DNA of 34,605 nucleotides from CBDCEG01 sp965215775. GTDB lineage: Bacteria > Pseudomonadota > Gammaproteobacteria > Cardiobacteriales > Ostreibacteriaceae. Positions 7,745 through 16,480 of this stretch are shown in pieces; the stretch's first letter is position 1; the number at the start of each line of letters is the position of its first letter. The notes under the pieces are model-generated. The model saw only the letters and a list, made by a program, of their open reading frames with translations. It was not told the origin of the DNA and searched no databases. The translations under genes and the position numbers were made by a program. Where the stretch lies: the NCBI GenBank assembly GCA_965215775.1, contig CBDCEG010000008.1, forward strand, positions 1 through 34,605. Reading direction: 5' to 3'.

Positions 7745-8590
7745 ATGCAAATAAATGACTGGTTAGAAATCACAATAAAATATTTGAGTGCTAAATTATC
7801 CAAGCTAGAGGCAAAAATAGAAGTGGAAACTTTATTATGTAAAAGGCTTGATAAGAACTTAGCTTTCTTACGCACATTTCCAGAGTTTGAAATACCTCAA
7901 AATATATTAGAAATATTAGATTCTGATATGAAAAAGCTAGCAACTGGTTATCCGCTGGCTTACTTATTTGGGGAGAAAGATTTTTGGGATATTTCTTTAA
8001 AGGTAACGGAAAATACTTTGATACCAAGGTCTGATACAGAAACTATTTTAGAAACACTACAGACAATTTATAAACAAAGCGACAAGTTTTCTATTATAGA
8101 TTTAGGCACAGGAAGTGGTGCAATTGCGATTGTTATCACAAGAATTTTCCCAAATGCAGAAGTTTGGGCAGTTGATTTTTGCCCCAAAGCTTTAGAAGTT
8201 GCTAAATATAATGCAAATAATTGTGCAAAATCAGAGATTAAATTTATTCAAAATAGTTGGTTGTCAGGAGATAAATTTAAGAATGTGAAATTTGACTGTA
8301 TTATTTCAAATCCACCTTATATTGAGGAAAATGATAAACATCTTAATGACTTAATGTATGAACCAATTGCTGCTCTTACTTCTAAAAATAATGGCTTATC
8401 TGATATTGAAATTATAATAAAACAAGCTGAAAATCATTTGAATAATAATGGTTATATTTTATTGGAGCATGGTTATAATCAGTCTAAAAAAGTTCTTTCA
8501 ATATTTGAAAAGAATAAATACTGGTTTGATTATAAAACCATTAAAGATATTGCTGAAAATGATAGAGTTAGCTTAGCTTGCTTTGCTTAG
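7745..8590 (+). CDS. prmC: peptide chain release factor N5-glutamine methyltransferase PrmC
   Basis: PrmC methylates the glutamine of the GGQ motif in release factors RF1 and RF2. The 281-residue protein shows an N-terminal helical domain. This is followed by LAYLFGEKDFWDISLKV, TLIPRSDTE near residue 96, the SAM-binding motif IIDLGTGSGAIAIVI near 118, and the catalytic IISNPPYIEEN near 182. The NPPY box and the IPRSDTE motif separate it from the L3-specific paralogue PrmB at 13979. Its 3' end overlaps the convergent RND pump gene by 23 nt. The ribosome-binding site is weak. Confidence 0.93.
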   Translation: MQINDWLEITIKYLSAKLSKLEAKIEVETLLCKRLDKNLAFLRTFPEFEIPQNILEILDSDMKKLATGYPLAYLFGEKDFWDISLKVTENTLIPRSDTETILETLQTIYKQSDKFSIIDLGTGSGAIAIVITRIFPNAEVWAVDFCPKALEVAKYNANNCAKSEIKFIQNSWLSGDKFKNVKFDCIISNPPYIEENDKHLNDLMYEPIAALTSKNNGLSDIEIIIKQAENHLNNNGYILLEHGYNQSKKVLSIFEKNKYWFDYKTIKDIAENDRVSLACFA

Positions 8591-11500
8591 ATTTGCTCCT
8601 GAATAAGTCTCTAATATCATCTAAAATGTAATATAAACTTGGTAATAAATATAATGTTAGAAAAGTTGCGAAAAGTATTCCAAACCCGAGAGAAATAGCA
8701 ACAGGAATTAGGAATTGAGCTTGCAAAGAAGTTTCTAATAAAAGAGGAACTAGCCCAATAAATGTGGTTAAACTGGTTAAAACTATTGGTCTAAATCGGT
8801 TTACACCAGTTAGCATAACTGATTTGTGAGTATCATAGTTTTTCTTTTTATATCTAGTAATGCTACTCACAAAAACAAGTGAATCATTAACTACAACGCC
8901 TGATAAAGCTATAATTCCAAAGTTAGATGGGAAAGAAATACTATTTCCAGTAGCCCAATGAGCTAAAATTGCCCCAATAATTCCAAATGGAATTACTATC
9001 ATAATAATTAAAGGATTTGCGTAAGATTTTAAAGCAACGGCCAAAAGCATATATATTAAAAATAAAGATATTACAAATCCAAATATTGCCCCTTGGTTGG
9101 TTTTACTTGACTGATCTGCTTCACCTCCTAAAGTTACAGTAATATTATGTTTTTTCTCCAATCTTTTGAAAAAAGATATTTTAAGCTCTTCCATAATCTC
9201 TTCGCTTGAATTTACATCTTTGTTAATATTTGCATAAACAATTATAGAACGCTTACCATTAGTGTGGTTTATAGTGGTGTCAGCCTCTGAGATTTCTAAA
9301 TCTGCAACTGCTGAAACTGGTATTTTTTGCCCAGTGTTAGTTCTTATTTTTAAGTTATATAAATCTGAAACATATTTTCTTTTGTCTAATGGGTATTTTA
9401 TCATAACCCTAATATCGTCTTTGTCTCGTTGTATTCTTTGTGCTTGTAAACCATAAAAAGCGGCTCTAACTTCATTTGTTAATTTTGCTTTACTAATTCC
9501 ATAAAACTCTGCAATTGGTTTTGGTTTTATAATTATTTCTTTTTCTCCAATATCTAAACTTGTTGATATGTCTTTTATACCTTTAAATTTCTCTACTCTT
9601 TCCTGGACTTCTAAGCTAGCTTGTTTGATTTTATCTAAATTATTACCATTTAGCTCAATTTGAATATCACTAATTGAGAATTTGAGAGCAGAGCTAAAGT
9701 TAATAGATTTAACACTTGGCACTTTTCCAATAACTTCACGCCATTTACTGGCAATTACAGTTGCACTAGTTTCTCGTTCCTCTGAGCTTGTCAGTAAAGC
9801 AAAGATATTAAAAGAGATATCGCTATCATTGTATGAAACTATATTTTTTATATTTGAGCCATCAAGATTGTTTTTCTTAACTATTAATTCATCAGCAGTA
9901 TTAACTGCATTAGATATTAATTTTGCAACTTTAACTGTTGTTTTAAGAGGAGTATTTGGTTGCATTTCTACACTTACAGAAATAATTTCTGCTTCAATTA
10001 TGGGAAAGGATACTCTTTTAACGATGCCTCCTGCAACTAACGAAACCGTTAATATTAAAATTGAAATAAAAATCAATAAGGTAAAATATCTGTATTTTAA
10101 TGATATTTTTAGACTTGGTTGATATATTTTATCTATGAAAACTTCAAATGAAGATATTGTTTTACTTTGAATTTTTTGTAAGAAATTTTTATGTTTTGTA
10201 TCATTTGTAACAACTTTTATATTATGCAAATGTGAAGGAAGAATGAATTTGGACTCAATTAAAGAAAAAATCAAACAAAATATAACAACATAAGCCATAT
10301 TGGCCATAATTTCCCCCATATCACTATCAATTTGGGTGAGTGGAAAAAATGCAGCTATTGTTGTAAGCACACCAAAAGTAGCAGCCATCGCAACTTTAGA
10401 AGCCCCATTTATTGTTGCTTGTGGTGAGTTGTTTTCTTTTCTTTTTTGGGTGAAAATACTTTCTCCAATAACAATAGCGTCATCTACAATAATTCCCAAA
10501 ACCAAAATAAAACCAAAAAGTGTAATTTTATTTATTGAAAGACCTGTTAATTTCATTAATATTAAAGCACCTGAAAAAGAAACAGGAATACCAAAAGCAA
10601 CCCAAAAAGCTAATTTAATATTTAAAAATAAGCTTAGTAAGATAAATACCAAAATTACAGCCATAACAACATTTTTATTAAATAAATCTATTCGGTCTTG
10701 CACATAAGTTGTTTTGTCATTCCAAGCTGTAACCTTTATGTTTTTTGGTAAATTCTTAGCAAAATCTTGGGCTATTTTTTTTGCACTTTTAGCCGCTAAT
10801 AGAATATTAGAAGTATCTGAACCATAAACTTTTAATAATAATGAAGGTTTATTGTTAAATAAAGCAAAAAAATCATCCTCTTTAAAACCATCAATAACAC
10901 TTGCTACATCTTTTATTAATATTTTTTGTCCTTTATCAGTTGCACGCAAAACAATATTTTCAAAATCTTTTTTTGTGTATGCCTGTTGTTTTATTCTAAG
11001 TTTTATCTTTCCTTGTGATGAATTAATGGTTCCAACTGATAAATCTAAAGAGCTGTTCTTTATGGCTTGTGCAACTTCAGAAAAAGTTAAATTAAATTTC
11101 TCAAGGTTATAATCTGAAATTTCTATTTTTATCTCAAAATCTCTATCTCCAAATAAACCTACTTTTTCAACCTGTTTGTTTAATAATAGTTTATCTTTTA
11201 ATTCGGTCGCTTTTGTTTTTAGTTCTTTTTCGCTTACATCTCCATAAAGACTAATCCAAATTATATCAGGAGTATTTTTCCTCTTAGAAACTAATATTTT
11301 GTCAACTTGTGAAGGAAATGTGCTAATTGCATCAACTTGTGTTTTTACATCATCTAATAAATCATCAATATCATAGTTATTTACTGATCTAATACTAACT
11401 CTTGAAGAGTTAGCTGTTGTGGTTGATTCTATTTTATCTATTCCTTGAATTGATTTTATTGCTTCTTCAATTTTGGTTGTAACCGATTTTTCAATATCTT

Positions 11501-11762
11501 CTGGGGTTGAGCCAAGAACAAATGTATTTACTATTACTGTTTTTGGTTCTGGATTTGGAAGATCCTCTATTGGAATGCTTGCACTTTGCCCAAATAACCC
11601 AAAAAAACCAACAGTATAAATACCAAAAAATAAAATAAGTATGGTAAGTAAATTAGTTGCAACATGGTTTTCTATAAACCAATTTATGATAAAACTTTTG
11701 TGAACTTCTTCAGCTTTATTTTCAGATTTTTTATTTGTGTTTCCGTGGTCGTTAGTGTCCAT
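8568..11762 (-). CDS. RND-family efflux transporter permease (AcrB/HAE-like)
   Basis: This 1064-residue inner-membrane proton-driven pump has the twofold RND layout. There is a first transmembrane helix near residues 33-55, a large periplasmic loop, helices 2-6 near 355-510, a second loop, and helices 8-12 near 880-1045. Helix 4 keeps the paired aspartates of the proton relay (GIIVDDAIVIGES, near 425). At the helix-10 position where AcrB has lysine, this protein has GVVVNDSLVFV (near 953), so Asn replaces Lys, a pattern I associate with a distinct subfamily. Its start overlaps the membrane-fusion gene by 11 nt, so they form one operon. Substrate is unknown. No TolC-like gene is nearby. Confidence 0.92.
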   Translation of the reverse strand: MDTNDHGNTNKKSENKAEEVHKSFIINWFIENHVATNLLTILILFFGIYTVGFFGLFGQSASIPIEDLPNPEPKTVIVNTFVLGSTPEDIEKSVTTKIEEAIKSIQGIDKIESTTTANSSRVSIRSVNNYDIDDLLDDVKTQVDAISTFPSQVDKILVSKRKNTPDIIWISLYGDVSEKELKTKATELKDKLLLNKQVEKVGLFGDRDFEIKIEISDYNLEKFNLTFSEVAQAIKNSSLDLSVGTINSSQGKIKLRIKQQAYTKKDFENIVLRATDKGQKILIKDVASVIDGFKEDDFFALFNNKPSLLLKVYGSDTSNILLAAKSAKKIAQDFAKNLPKNIKVTAWNDKTTYVQDRIDLFNKNVVMAVILVFILLSLFLNIKLAFWVAFGIPVSFSGALILMKLTGLSINKITLFGFILVLGIIVDDAIVIGESIFTQKRKENNSPQATINGASKVAMAATFGVLTTIAAFFPLTQIDSDMGEIMANMAYVVIFCLIFSLIESKFILPSHLHNIKVVTNDTKHKNFLQKIQSKTISSFEVFIDKIYQPSLKISLKYRYFTLLIFISILILTVSLVAGGIVKRVSFPIIEAEIISVSVEMQPNTPLKTTVKVAKLISNAVNTADELIVKKNNLDGSNIKNIVSYNDSDISFNIFALLTSSEERETSATVIASKWREVIGKVPSVKSINFSSALKFSISDIQIELNGNNLDKIKQASLEVQERVEKFKGIKDISTSLDIGEKEIIIKPKPIAEFYGISKAKLTNEVRAAFYGLQAQRIQRDKDDIRVMIKYPLDKRKYVSDLYNLKIRTNTGQKIPVSAVADLEISEADTTINHTNGKRSIIVYANINKDVNSSEEIMEELKISFFKRLEKKHNITVTLGGEADQSSKTNQGAIFGFVISLFLIYMLLAVALKSYANPLIIMIVIPFGIIGAILAHWATGNSISFPSNFGIIALSGVVVNDSLVFVSSITRYKKKNYDTHKSVMLTGVNRFRPIVLTSLTTFIGLVPLLLETSLQAQFLIPVAISLGFGILFATFLTLYLLPSLYYILDDIRDLFRSKSKQSKLS

Positions 11763-12912
11763 GACCTGCTTTCATTTTTTTAGATTGAACTTCTTTTTTA
11801 GTTGTAACTTCAACACCTTCTTCAAATATAGGTAAAGAATTTTTGATAAAACTATCATAAGTTTTAATGAATAAAAATTGAACTAAGCTTTTACCTTTTT
11901 TACTAGAGATTAATTTGAGAGATAGTTTTTTTAATTTATTACTTTTATCCATAACCCAAACTGATTTATTATCATCTTCATCAGTGGCAATTGCTACATT
12001 GTCAATCCACATAGAATTTGGGTAGGTGTCAGAATAAATTTTCACCTTAACAAAGCTTTCAAGCTTTAAATTAGTGTTTTTTTCGTATGGATTGTTTATC
12101 TCTGCAAAAGCAGTTAGAGATCTGGTTTTTTTATTAACCACTGGTGAAAATCTAGTAATTCTACTTTCCCAAGTTTGATTATTTGTTTGATCATAAATAT
12201 AAACCTTTGGTTTTGTTTGTTTAGAAATAAGTTTTAAATCACTTTCACTAACATCAATTTCTGCAATAAATGTATCAAGAGCAGCTAATTGAACTAAAGG
12301 AGTTCCCATACCAACTAATTCTGAAGTTGAAATATTTTTACTGATAATTATTGCTTTAAATGGGGTTGTTATATTAGTCCTTGAAATATCTTTATTCGCC
12401 TTTATAAGTGCTGCTTTTGCACTATTAACATTAGCTTTGGCTAATTCTAACTGTGGTTTTCTAAGGCTTAATCTACTTGCTTTTATTCCTGCTCGGCTTA
12501 AGTCTTTTTTTGCTTGTTTTGATTTAGCTTTTTCTATTGCTAGGTTGGTTAACGCTTTGGTTAAATTTGCTTTTGCACCTGCTTTTGCTGATAAATAATT
12601 AGTATCATCAATTTTTATTATTGAAACACCTTTTTCAATAATATTACCAACCTCAAGTTGTGGATTTACATAGTTAATATTCCCAGCAACTTGAGAGCTT
12701 ATTTTGGATAGTTGTTTTGCTTTTATGAATGCGAACTTAGTAATGAAAACCTGATTATTACTTAGCTTTATTAGTTTTTTTTCTACAAATTCTAAGTGCT
12801 TTGGTGGAATGTTTACAGGTGCTTTCTTTTTCTGATTAACAGTTTTGGCAAGAAAAGCACCAGAAGCAATGAGTATTATTAAACCTAAGAAAGTAACAAT
12901 TTTTGTATTCAT
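11752..12912 (-). CDS. RND efflux periplasmic adaptor (membrane fusion protein)
   Basis: The 386-residue protein begins with a single hydrophobic segment (residues 5-22, IVTFLGLIILIASGAF) that is a membrane anchor or uncleaved signal. A split lipoyl-like domain follows, with KISSQVAGNINYVNPQLEVG near residue 70 and TNITTPFKAIIISKNIS near 180. Between the halves is an Ala/Lys-rich helical hairpin of about 80 residues with coiled-coil character. Beta-barrel and membrane-proximal domains follow. The tail ends KMKAGHGH, a small His-containing end. It bridges the RND pump, whose gene overlaps it by 11 nt, and an outer-membrane channel encoded elsewhere. apt lies 34 nt upstream on the same strand. 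Confidence 0.9.
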   Translation of the reverse strand: MNTKIVTFLGLIILIASGAFLAKTVNQKKKAPVNIPPKHLEFVEKKLIKLSNNQVFITKFAFIKAKQLSKISSQVAGNINYVNPQLEVGNIIEKGVSIIKIDDTNYLSAKAGAKANLTKALTNLAIEKAKSKQAKKDLSRAGIKASRLSLRKPQLELAKANVNSAKAALIKANKDISRTNITTPFKAIIISKNISTSELVGMGTPLVQLAALDTFIAEIDVSESDLKLISKQTKPKVYIYDQTNNQTWESRITRFSPVVNKKTRSLTAFAEINNPYEKNTNLKLESFVKVKIYSDTYPNSMWIDNVAIATDEDDNKSVWVMDKSNKLKKLSLKLISSKKGKSLVQFLFIKTYDSFIKNSLPIFEEGVEVTTKKEVQSKKMKAGHGH

Positions 12913-12946
12913 TTATAAAAGATAATTATTTAATAATTAAAATTAA

Positions 12947-13501
12947 TTATAGATTAATTAGGGAATGAATAATAACGCTGGTTGAAACTTCAGCAATTTT
13001 TTCACGACCTTTTAGTCCATCAAGTTCCATTACAAAAATACACGCAGTAACTGTTGCACCTTGTTGTTCAATTAGTTTTATACAAGCGGCCATTGTTCCA
13101 CCAGTTGCTAAAACATCATCAACTAAAACTATTTTTTGTCCTTTTTTAATATCATCAATATGCATTTGAAGTTCATCAACACCATACTCTAGATCATATT
13201 TTACAGAACAAGTTTTTCTAGGTAATTTGCCTGGTTTTCTAACAGGTAAAAATCCAGTTCCTAAAACATAAGCAAGTGCAGGAGCAAACATAAACCCTCT
13301 AGCTTCAGGGCAAGAAAGTTGGTCTGGAGAAATTTCAGGTCTTCTACAAAACTCTTCAAACAAATCAATTACTTGCTTGAATGCTGATGGGTTTGCTAGT
13401 AATGGAGTTATGTCTTTGAAGTTAATGCCTTCTTTGGGATAATTTGGAATGTTAAGAATGTAATCTTTCCAATTTACTTTACTGTCTGCTTGATTTTGCA
13501 T
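12947..13501 (-). CDS. apt: adenine phosphoribosyltransferase
   Basis: Apt salvages adenine with PRPP to form AMP. The 184-residue protein has the family's length. It carries GINFKDITPLLANP near residue 25, CPEARGFMFAPALAYVLG near 63, VRKPGKLPRKT near 88, and the PRPP-binding loop IVLVDDVLATGGTMAA near 123-138. An AAGGAA ribosome-binding site precedes the start. It is divergent from yhbY and upstream of the efflux operon. The 34-nt gap allows cotranscription, but I see no functional link. Confidence 0.95.
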   Translation of the reverse strand: MQNQADSKVNWKDYILNIPNYPKEGINFKDITPLLANPSAFKQVIDLFEEFCRRPEISPDQLSCPEARGFMFAPALAYVLGTGFLPVRKPGKLPRKTCSVKYDLEYGVDELQMHIDDIKKGQKIVLVDDVLATGGTMAACIKLIEQQGATVTACIFVMELDGLKGREKIAEVSTSVIIHSLINL

Positions 13502-13622
13502 AAGAATAGTTTCCTTGAGTTATTAAATTTGTATTATAGCGGATTTAATATAATTTAATAACTTTATTAAAGTAATTTTTAGGTTAAAATGCTTGCAACA
13601 TAATTAAATTACATAAAAACAA

Positions 13623-13928
13623 ATGGAAAAAATACTAACAAATAAACAAATATCTTATTTGAAATCATTGGCACATTCGATGAAATTTATCGTTCAAACT
13701 GGAGGAAAAGGTTTGAGTGAAAATGTTTTATTAGAAATTGATAAAGCTCTTGATTCTCACGAACTTATAAAAGTTAAGTTAAACGCAGATAAAGATGATA
13801 GAGATAAGATGTTGAAAACAATAATCAAAACTCAAAAATGTGAGCTAATTAATTCAATTGGTAGAGTTGTTGTTCTTTTTAAACAAAATAAAAAAGATCC
13901 ACAAATTGAATTACCAAGTAAAAAATAA
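13623..13928 (+). CDS. yhbY: CRS1/YhbY-domain RNA-binding protein (ribosome assembly factor)
   Basis: YhbY proteins bind pre-50S particles through a CRM domain. The 101-residue protein is essentially one such domain: LTNKQISYLKSLAHSMKFIV, then the GxxG-like loop GGKGLSENVLLEIDKALDSH near residue 29. The closing strand NSIGRVVVLFKQNK lies near 80. A lysine-rich tail follows. It lies 50 nt before prmB on the same strand and is divergent from apt. Confidence 0.92.
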   Translation: MEKILTNKQISYLKSLAHSMKFIVQTGGKGLSENVLLEIDKALDSHELIKVKLNADKDDRDKMLKTIIKTQKCELINSIGRVVVLFKQNKKDPQIELPSKK

Positions 13929-13978
13929 AGAAAAAGTAAGTGGAAAGTAAGTAAAATTAATAAAATAAAACTTTAGTT

Positions 13979-14881
13979 ATGAAAAAATTAGAAACTATTT
14001 TAGATTGGATTAGATATACATCAACTCAATTAAGCATCTCAGAAGATCAAGGGGAAGTTATATTTGCTCATGGAAATATAAATGCAATTGGTGAAGCACA
14101 TTCTTTGATTTTAGGTTTACTCTCATTGCCTTATGATTTGGAAAGCAGTTATTTTGCAGCAAAACTAACTACAGATGAAATAAAAGTTATAAAACAAGCG
14201 ATTGAAGAAAGAATAATAGATAAAAAACCAGTTCCTTATATTACTAACAAAACTTTATTTATGGGGCTTGAGTTTTATGTTGATGAACGAGTGCTAATTC
14301 CTCGCTCACCAATAGCTGAACTAATAAAATCAGCTTATCAACCATATTTACCTTTGGAAAAAGAAGTTAATGATATTTTGGATTTATGCACTGGATCTGG
14401 CTGCATTGCAATTGCAAATTCATATATTTTCCCAGATGCAAATATTGTTGCAAGTGATATTGATGAAAGTTGCCTTGAAGTAGCTGATATTAATGTTATA
14501 AGACATGATATTTTAAATGTTGAGGTTGTTGCTTCCGATATGTTTGAAAATTTAAAAGGAAGAAAGTTTGATATTATTGTAAGCAATCCTCCTTATGTTG
14601 ATAAGCAAACAGTAGAAGAGTTGCCAGCTGAATTTGAACACGAGCCAGTAACCGCTTTGCTATCTGGTGAAGATGGTTTGGATGCTGTGAAAATTATTTT
14701 AAAAGAAGCTATTAATTATTTAAATGAAGATGGGGTTTTAGTGGTTGAAGTTGGAGATTTTTCAGATGTTTTAGAGGCAAAATTCCCAGAGTTTGAGTTT
14801 AACTGGCATAATTTTAAACAAGGAGGGCAGGGTGTCTTTATAATGACTTATGACGAGTTGCATTCTTTTAATAATAATTAA
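13979..14881 (+). CDS. prmB: 50S ribosomal protein L3 N5-glutamine methyltransferase PrmB
   Basis: PrmB methylates a glutamine in ribosomal protein L3. The 300-residue protein shares the class I methyltransferase core with PrmC: ILDLCTGSGCIAIANS near residue 136 and IIVSNPPYVDKQTVEELP near 199. It also has the features I associate with PrmB: VLIPRSPIAELI near 103 in place of IPRSDTE, and EFEHEPVTALLSGEDGL near 220. PrmB is mostly a beta/gammaproteobacterial protein, which supports the lineage guess. It is followed by a small membrane protein and yggX with short gaps, suggesting one transcript. Confidence 0.9.
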   Translation: MKKLETILDWIRYTSTQLSISEDQGEVIFAHGNINAIGEAHSLILGLLSLPYDLESSYFAAKLTTDEIKVIKQAIEERIIDKKPVPYITNKTLFMGLEFYVDERVLIPRSPIAELIKSAYQPYLPLEKEVNDILDLCTGSGCIAIANSYIFPDANIVASDIDESCLEVADINVIRHDILNVEVVASDMFENLKGRKFDIIVSNPPYVDKQTVEELPAEFEHEPVTALLSGEDGLDAVKIILKEAINYLNEDGVLVVEVGDFSDVLEAKFPEFEFNWHNFKQGGQGVFIMTYDELHSFNNN

Positions 14882-14903
14882 ATATAAATAAAAAAGGTTT
14901 CAG

Positions 14904-15227
14904 ATGGAAGATTCTAAAAATAAAATAACATCAGATACACTTCCACTGGAAGTTAGAGAAGAGCTGATGCGAGGAAATGCTCCTCAAGCAGTGAAAATAC
15001 TAAGTGATAAATATAATATTTTGGAAAGTGAAAGTAACGAACTATTACAAAAATATAGAGAGAACTTAAAAATGAGAGCGGCTGAGTTAGAAATAAAAGC
15101 CATTCAAGAGAAATTTGCAAAAGAAGCTAATGAAGGTAAAAATAAAACTTTTTCTATTGTTGTAAAAGCAGTTTTAGTAACTTTAGTTTTGCTTCTTTTA
15201 TTTTTAATTATTAAATATGTGAAGTAG
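14904..15227 (+). CDS. small protein with a single C-terminal membrane helix, function unknown
   Basis: The 107-residue protein has a soluble N-terminal part (LPLEVREELMRGNAPQAVKI near residues 13-32), a charged helical middle (residues 45-80, Glu/Lys/Ala-rich), and one hydrophobic helix near 84-104. It ends in IIKYVK. That is the shape of a tail-anchored protein with its bulk in the cytoplasm. The segment RGNAPQAVKILSDKYNI loosely recalls the helix-turn-helix at the C-terminus of L7/L12-like small proteins, but I do not claim homology. It lies 22 nt after prmB and 7 nt before yggX. No family assigned. Confidence 0.7.
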   Translation: MEDSKNKITSDTLPLEVREELMRGNAPQAVKILSDKYNILESESNELLQKYRENLKMRAAELEIKAIQEKFAKEANEGKNKTFSIVVKAVLVTLVLLLLFLIIKYVK

Positions 15228-15234
15228 GTAAAAT

Positions 15235-15474
15235 ATGGAAATGGTAGATTGTAAAAAACTAAATAAAAATTTAGAAGGTTTAAATCGTCCACCTTTTGCA
15301 GGTGATTTGGGGAAAAGAATTATAGATAATATTTCCAAAGAAGCTTGGAGCTTATGGCTTGGTGAGCAAACGATTTTGATAAATGAATATAGATTAAACC
15401 CTTTGGATGAGCAAGCTAAAAGCTTTTTGAAAGAAAGAATGCTTGAGTTCTTGTTCTCTGAAAAGAAAGATTGA
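15235..15474 (+). CDS. yggX: YggX-family Fe(II)-trafficking / oxidative damage protection protein
   Basis: YggX proteins protect Fe-S enzymes from oxidative damage. The 79-residue protein is recognisable throughout. It has the N-terminal conserved cysteine in VDCKKL, then GLNRPPFAGDLGKRI near residue 15, and ISKEAWSLWLGEQTILINEY near 34-53. RLNPLDEQAKSFL and a C-terminal FLFSEKKD follow. Two ATGs are possible (15235 and 15241). The AGG at 15226-15228 is better spaced for the first, although MVDC from the second resembles the family start more closely. The gene follows the tail-anchored protein by 7 nt. Confidence 0.92.
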   Translation: MEMVDCKKLNKNLEGLNRPPFAGDLGKRIIDNISKEAWSLWLGEQTILINEYRLNPLDEQAKSFLKERMLEFLFSEKKD

Positions 15475-15536
15475 AGTAAAGGTTGAAACAAATAAACTAA
15501 AAAATGCAAATAAATAAAAAAATAGATGAAAAAAGC

Positions 15537-15565
15537 TTGACCTATTATCCAATTCATTGTTTAAT
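15537..15565 (+). promoter_or_regulatory. strong sigma-70-type promoter for tRNA-Phe
   Basis: TTGACC (15537-15542) and TTTAAT (15560-15565) are each five-of-six matches to the consensus and are separated by exactly 17 nt. Transcription would begin near 15572, about 12 nt before the mature tRNA. Confidence 0.75.
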
Positions 15566-15583
15566 ACGCCATTCTAATGAAAC

Positions 15584-15659
<76 letters not shown>

Positions 15660-15749
15660 TTTCATTTATATTGTGTTGAAAGTTATTATTTGTATTAATA
15701 ATTTGCAGTATATAAATTTAATAAATAAAGATTTTGAGGGTTGACTATT

Positions 15750-15986
15750 ATGTCTAGAGTTTGTCAAGTAACAGGTAAAGGAACGATTTCAGGAAACAAT
15801 GTTTCTCACGCGAAAAATAGAACTAGAAGAAAGTTCTTTGTGAATATTCACTCTCATAAGTTTTGGGTTGAAAGTGAAAAAAAATATGTAAAATTAAAAG
15901 TTTCCGCTAAAGGAATGAGAATCATCGATAAAAAAGGTATTGATGCAGTTCTTAAAGAAGTTCGTGCAAATGGTTGCAAAGTTTAA
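15750..15986 (+). CDS. rpmB: 50S ribosomal protein L28
   Basis: L28 is a small 50S protein. The 78 residues begin MSRVCQVTGKG and continue with GNNVSHAKNRTRRKF, HSHKFWVESEKK, and SAKGMRIIDKKGIDAVLKEV, which matches the gammaproteobacterial form well. A TTG nine bases upstream (15741) is in frame, but the GAGGG at 15736-15740 is well spaced for the ATG at 15750 and the family starts at this Met. It is followed after 31 nt by rpmG, the usual L28-L33 pair. Confidence 0.97.
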   Translation: MSRVCQVTGKGTISGNNVSHAKNRTRRKFFVNIHSHKFWVESEKKYVKLKVSAKGMRIIDKKGIDAVLKEVRANGCKV

Positions 15987-16017
15987 GCAATTATAATTAA
16001 TTTAAAAGGATAATATT

Positions 16018-16185
16018 ATGGCTAAGAAAGTTAGAGAAAAAATTCGTTTAGTTTCAAGTGCAGGAACAGGACATTTTTACACAACAGAAAAAAACAAACG
16101 CAATATGCCAACAAAAATGGAAATCAAAAAATTTGACCCAGTTGTGCGTAAGCATGTTATGTATAAAGAAGCAAAGATTAAGTAA
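16018..16185 (+). CDS. rpmG: 50S ribosomal protein L33 (cysteine-free form)
   Basis: The 55 codons read MAKKVREKIRLVSSAGTGHF, then YTTEKNKRNMPTKMEIKKFD, then PVVRKHVMYKEAKIK and a stop. This is a near-textbook gammaproteobacterial L33 without the CxxC zinc motifs of the other form. AAAGGA at 16005-16010 is the ribosome-binding site, 7 nt before the ATG. It forms the rpmB-rpmG pair with the L28 gene 31 nt upstream. Confidence 0.97.
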   Translation: MAKKVREKIRLVSSAGTGHFYTTEKNKRNMPTKMEIKKFDPVVRKHVMYKEAKIK

Positions 16186-16187
16186 TA

Positions 16188-16466
16188 TTTAGCTTCAACA
16201 GCTTATTAAGATACAGTAAACAAATAACAACAACGGTAAATAACATAAAAAAGCTAGGAAATGATCTATCTAAATTAACAAAGGCAAAAGAGACAGCCAA
16301 TATTTAAGCAAAAATAGTAGTACAAACTGCAATATTACAAGCTTTATCTGTCCAAGGAGACTTGCTTAGACAAAAAATAGAAGCCAAGAGAGAGCAAGAG
16401 AAAATACAACAAAGTTTACAGCTTCAGCTTGATGTAAAAGCAGCACGAAATAGTTATTTTAAATAA
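16188..16466 (+). pseudogene. decayed VirB5/TrbJ-like fragment (conjugation/type IV secretion remnant)
   Basis: One frame is coding-like from just after rpmG to a TAA at 16464-16466, interrupted by a single TAA at 16305-16307. Upstream of the stop it reads KLGNDLSKLTKAKETANI. After the stop it reads AKIVVQTAILQALSVQGDLL, then RQKIEAKREQEKIQQSLQLQ, ending NSYFK. A long Gln/Ala-rich helix with the phrase ALxVQGxLL, followed by an E/Q/K-rich tail, is the usual C-terminus of VirB5/TrbJ minor pilus proteins. The N-terminal two thirds are missing, and no start codon is apparent. Identity is inferred from pattern only. The lipoprotein directly downstream strengthens the idea. Confidence 0.4.
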
Positions 16467-16480
16467 ATAAGAGATAAAAA

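Noticed and set aside
9262..11112. Plus-strand ORFs of up to 146 codons inside the RND pump gene
   Set aside because: These are antisense frames of a conserved transporter, with no motifs and no plausible start signals.
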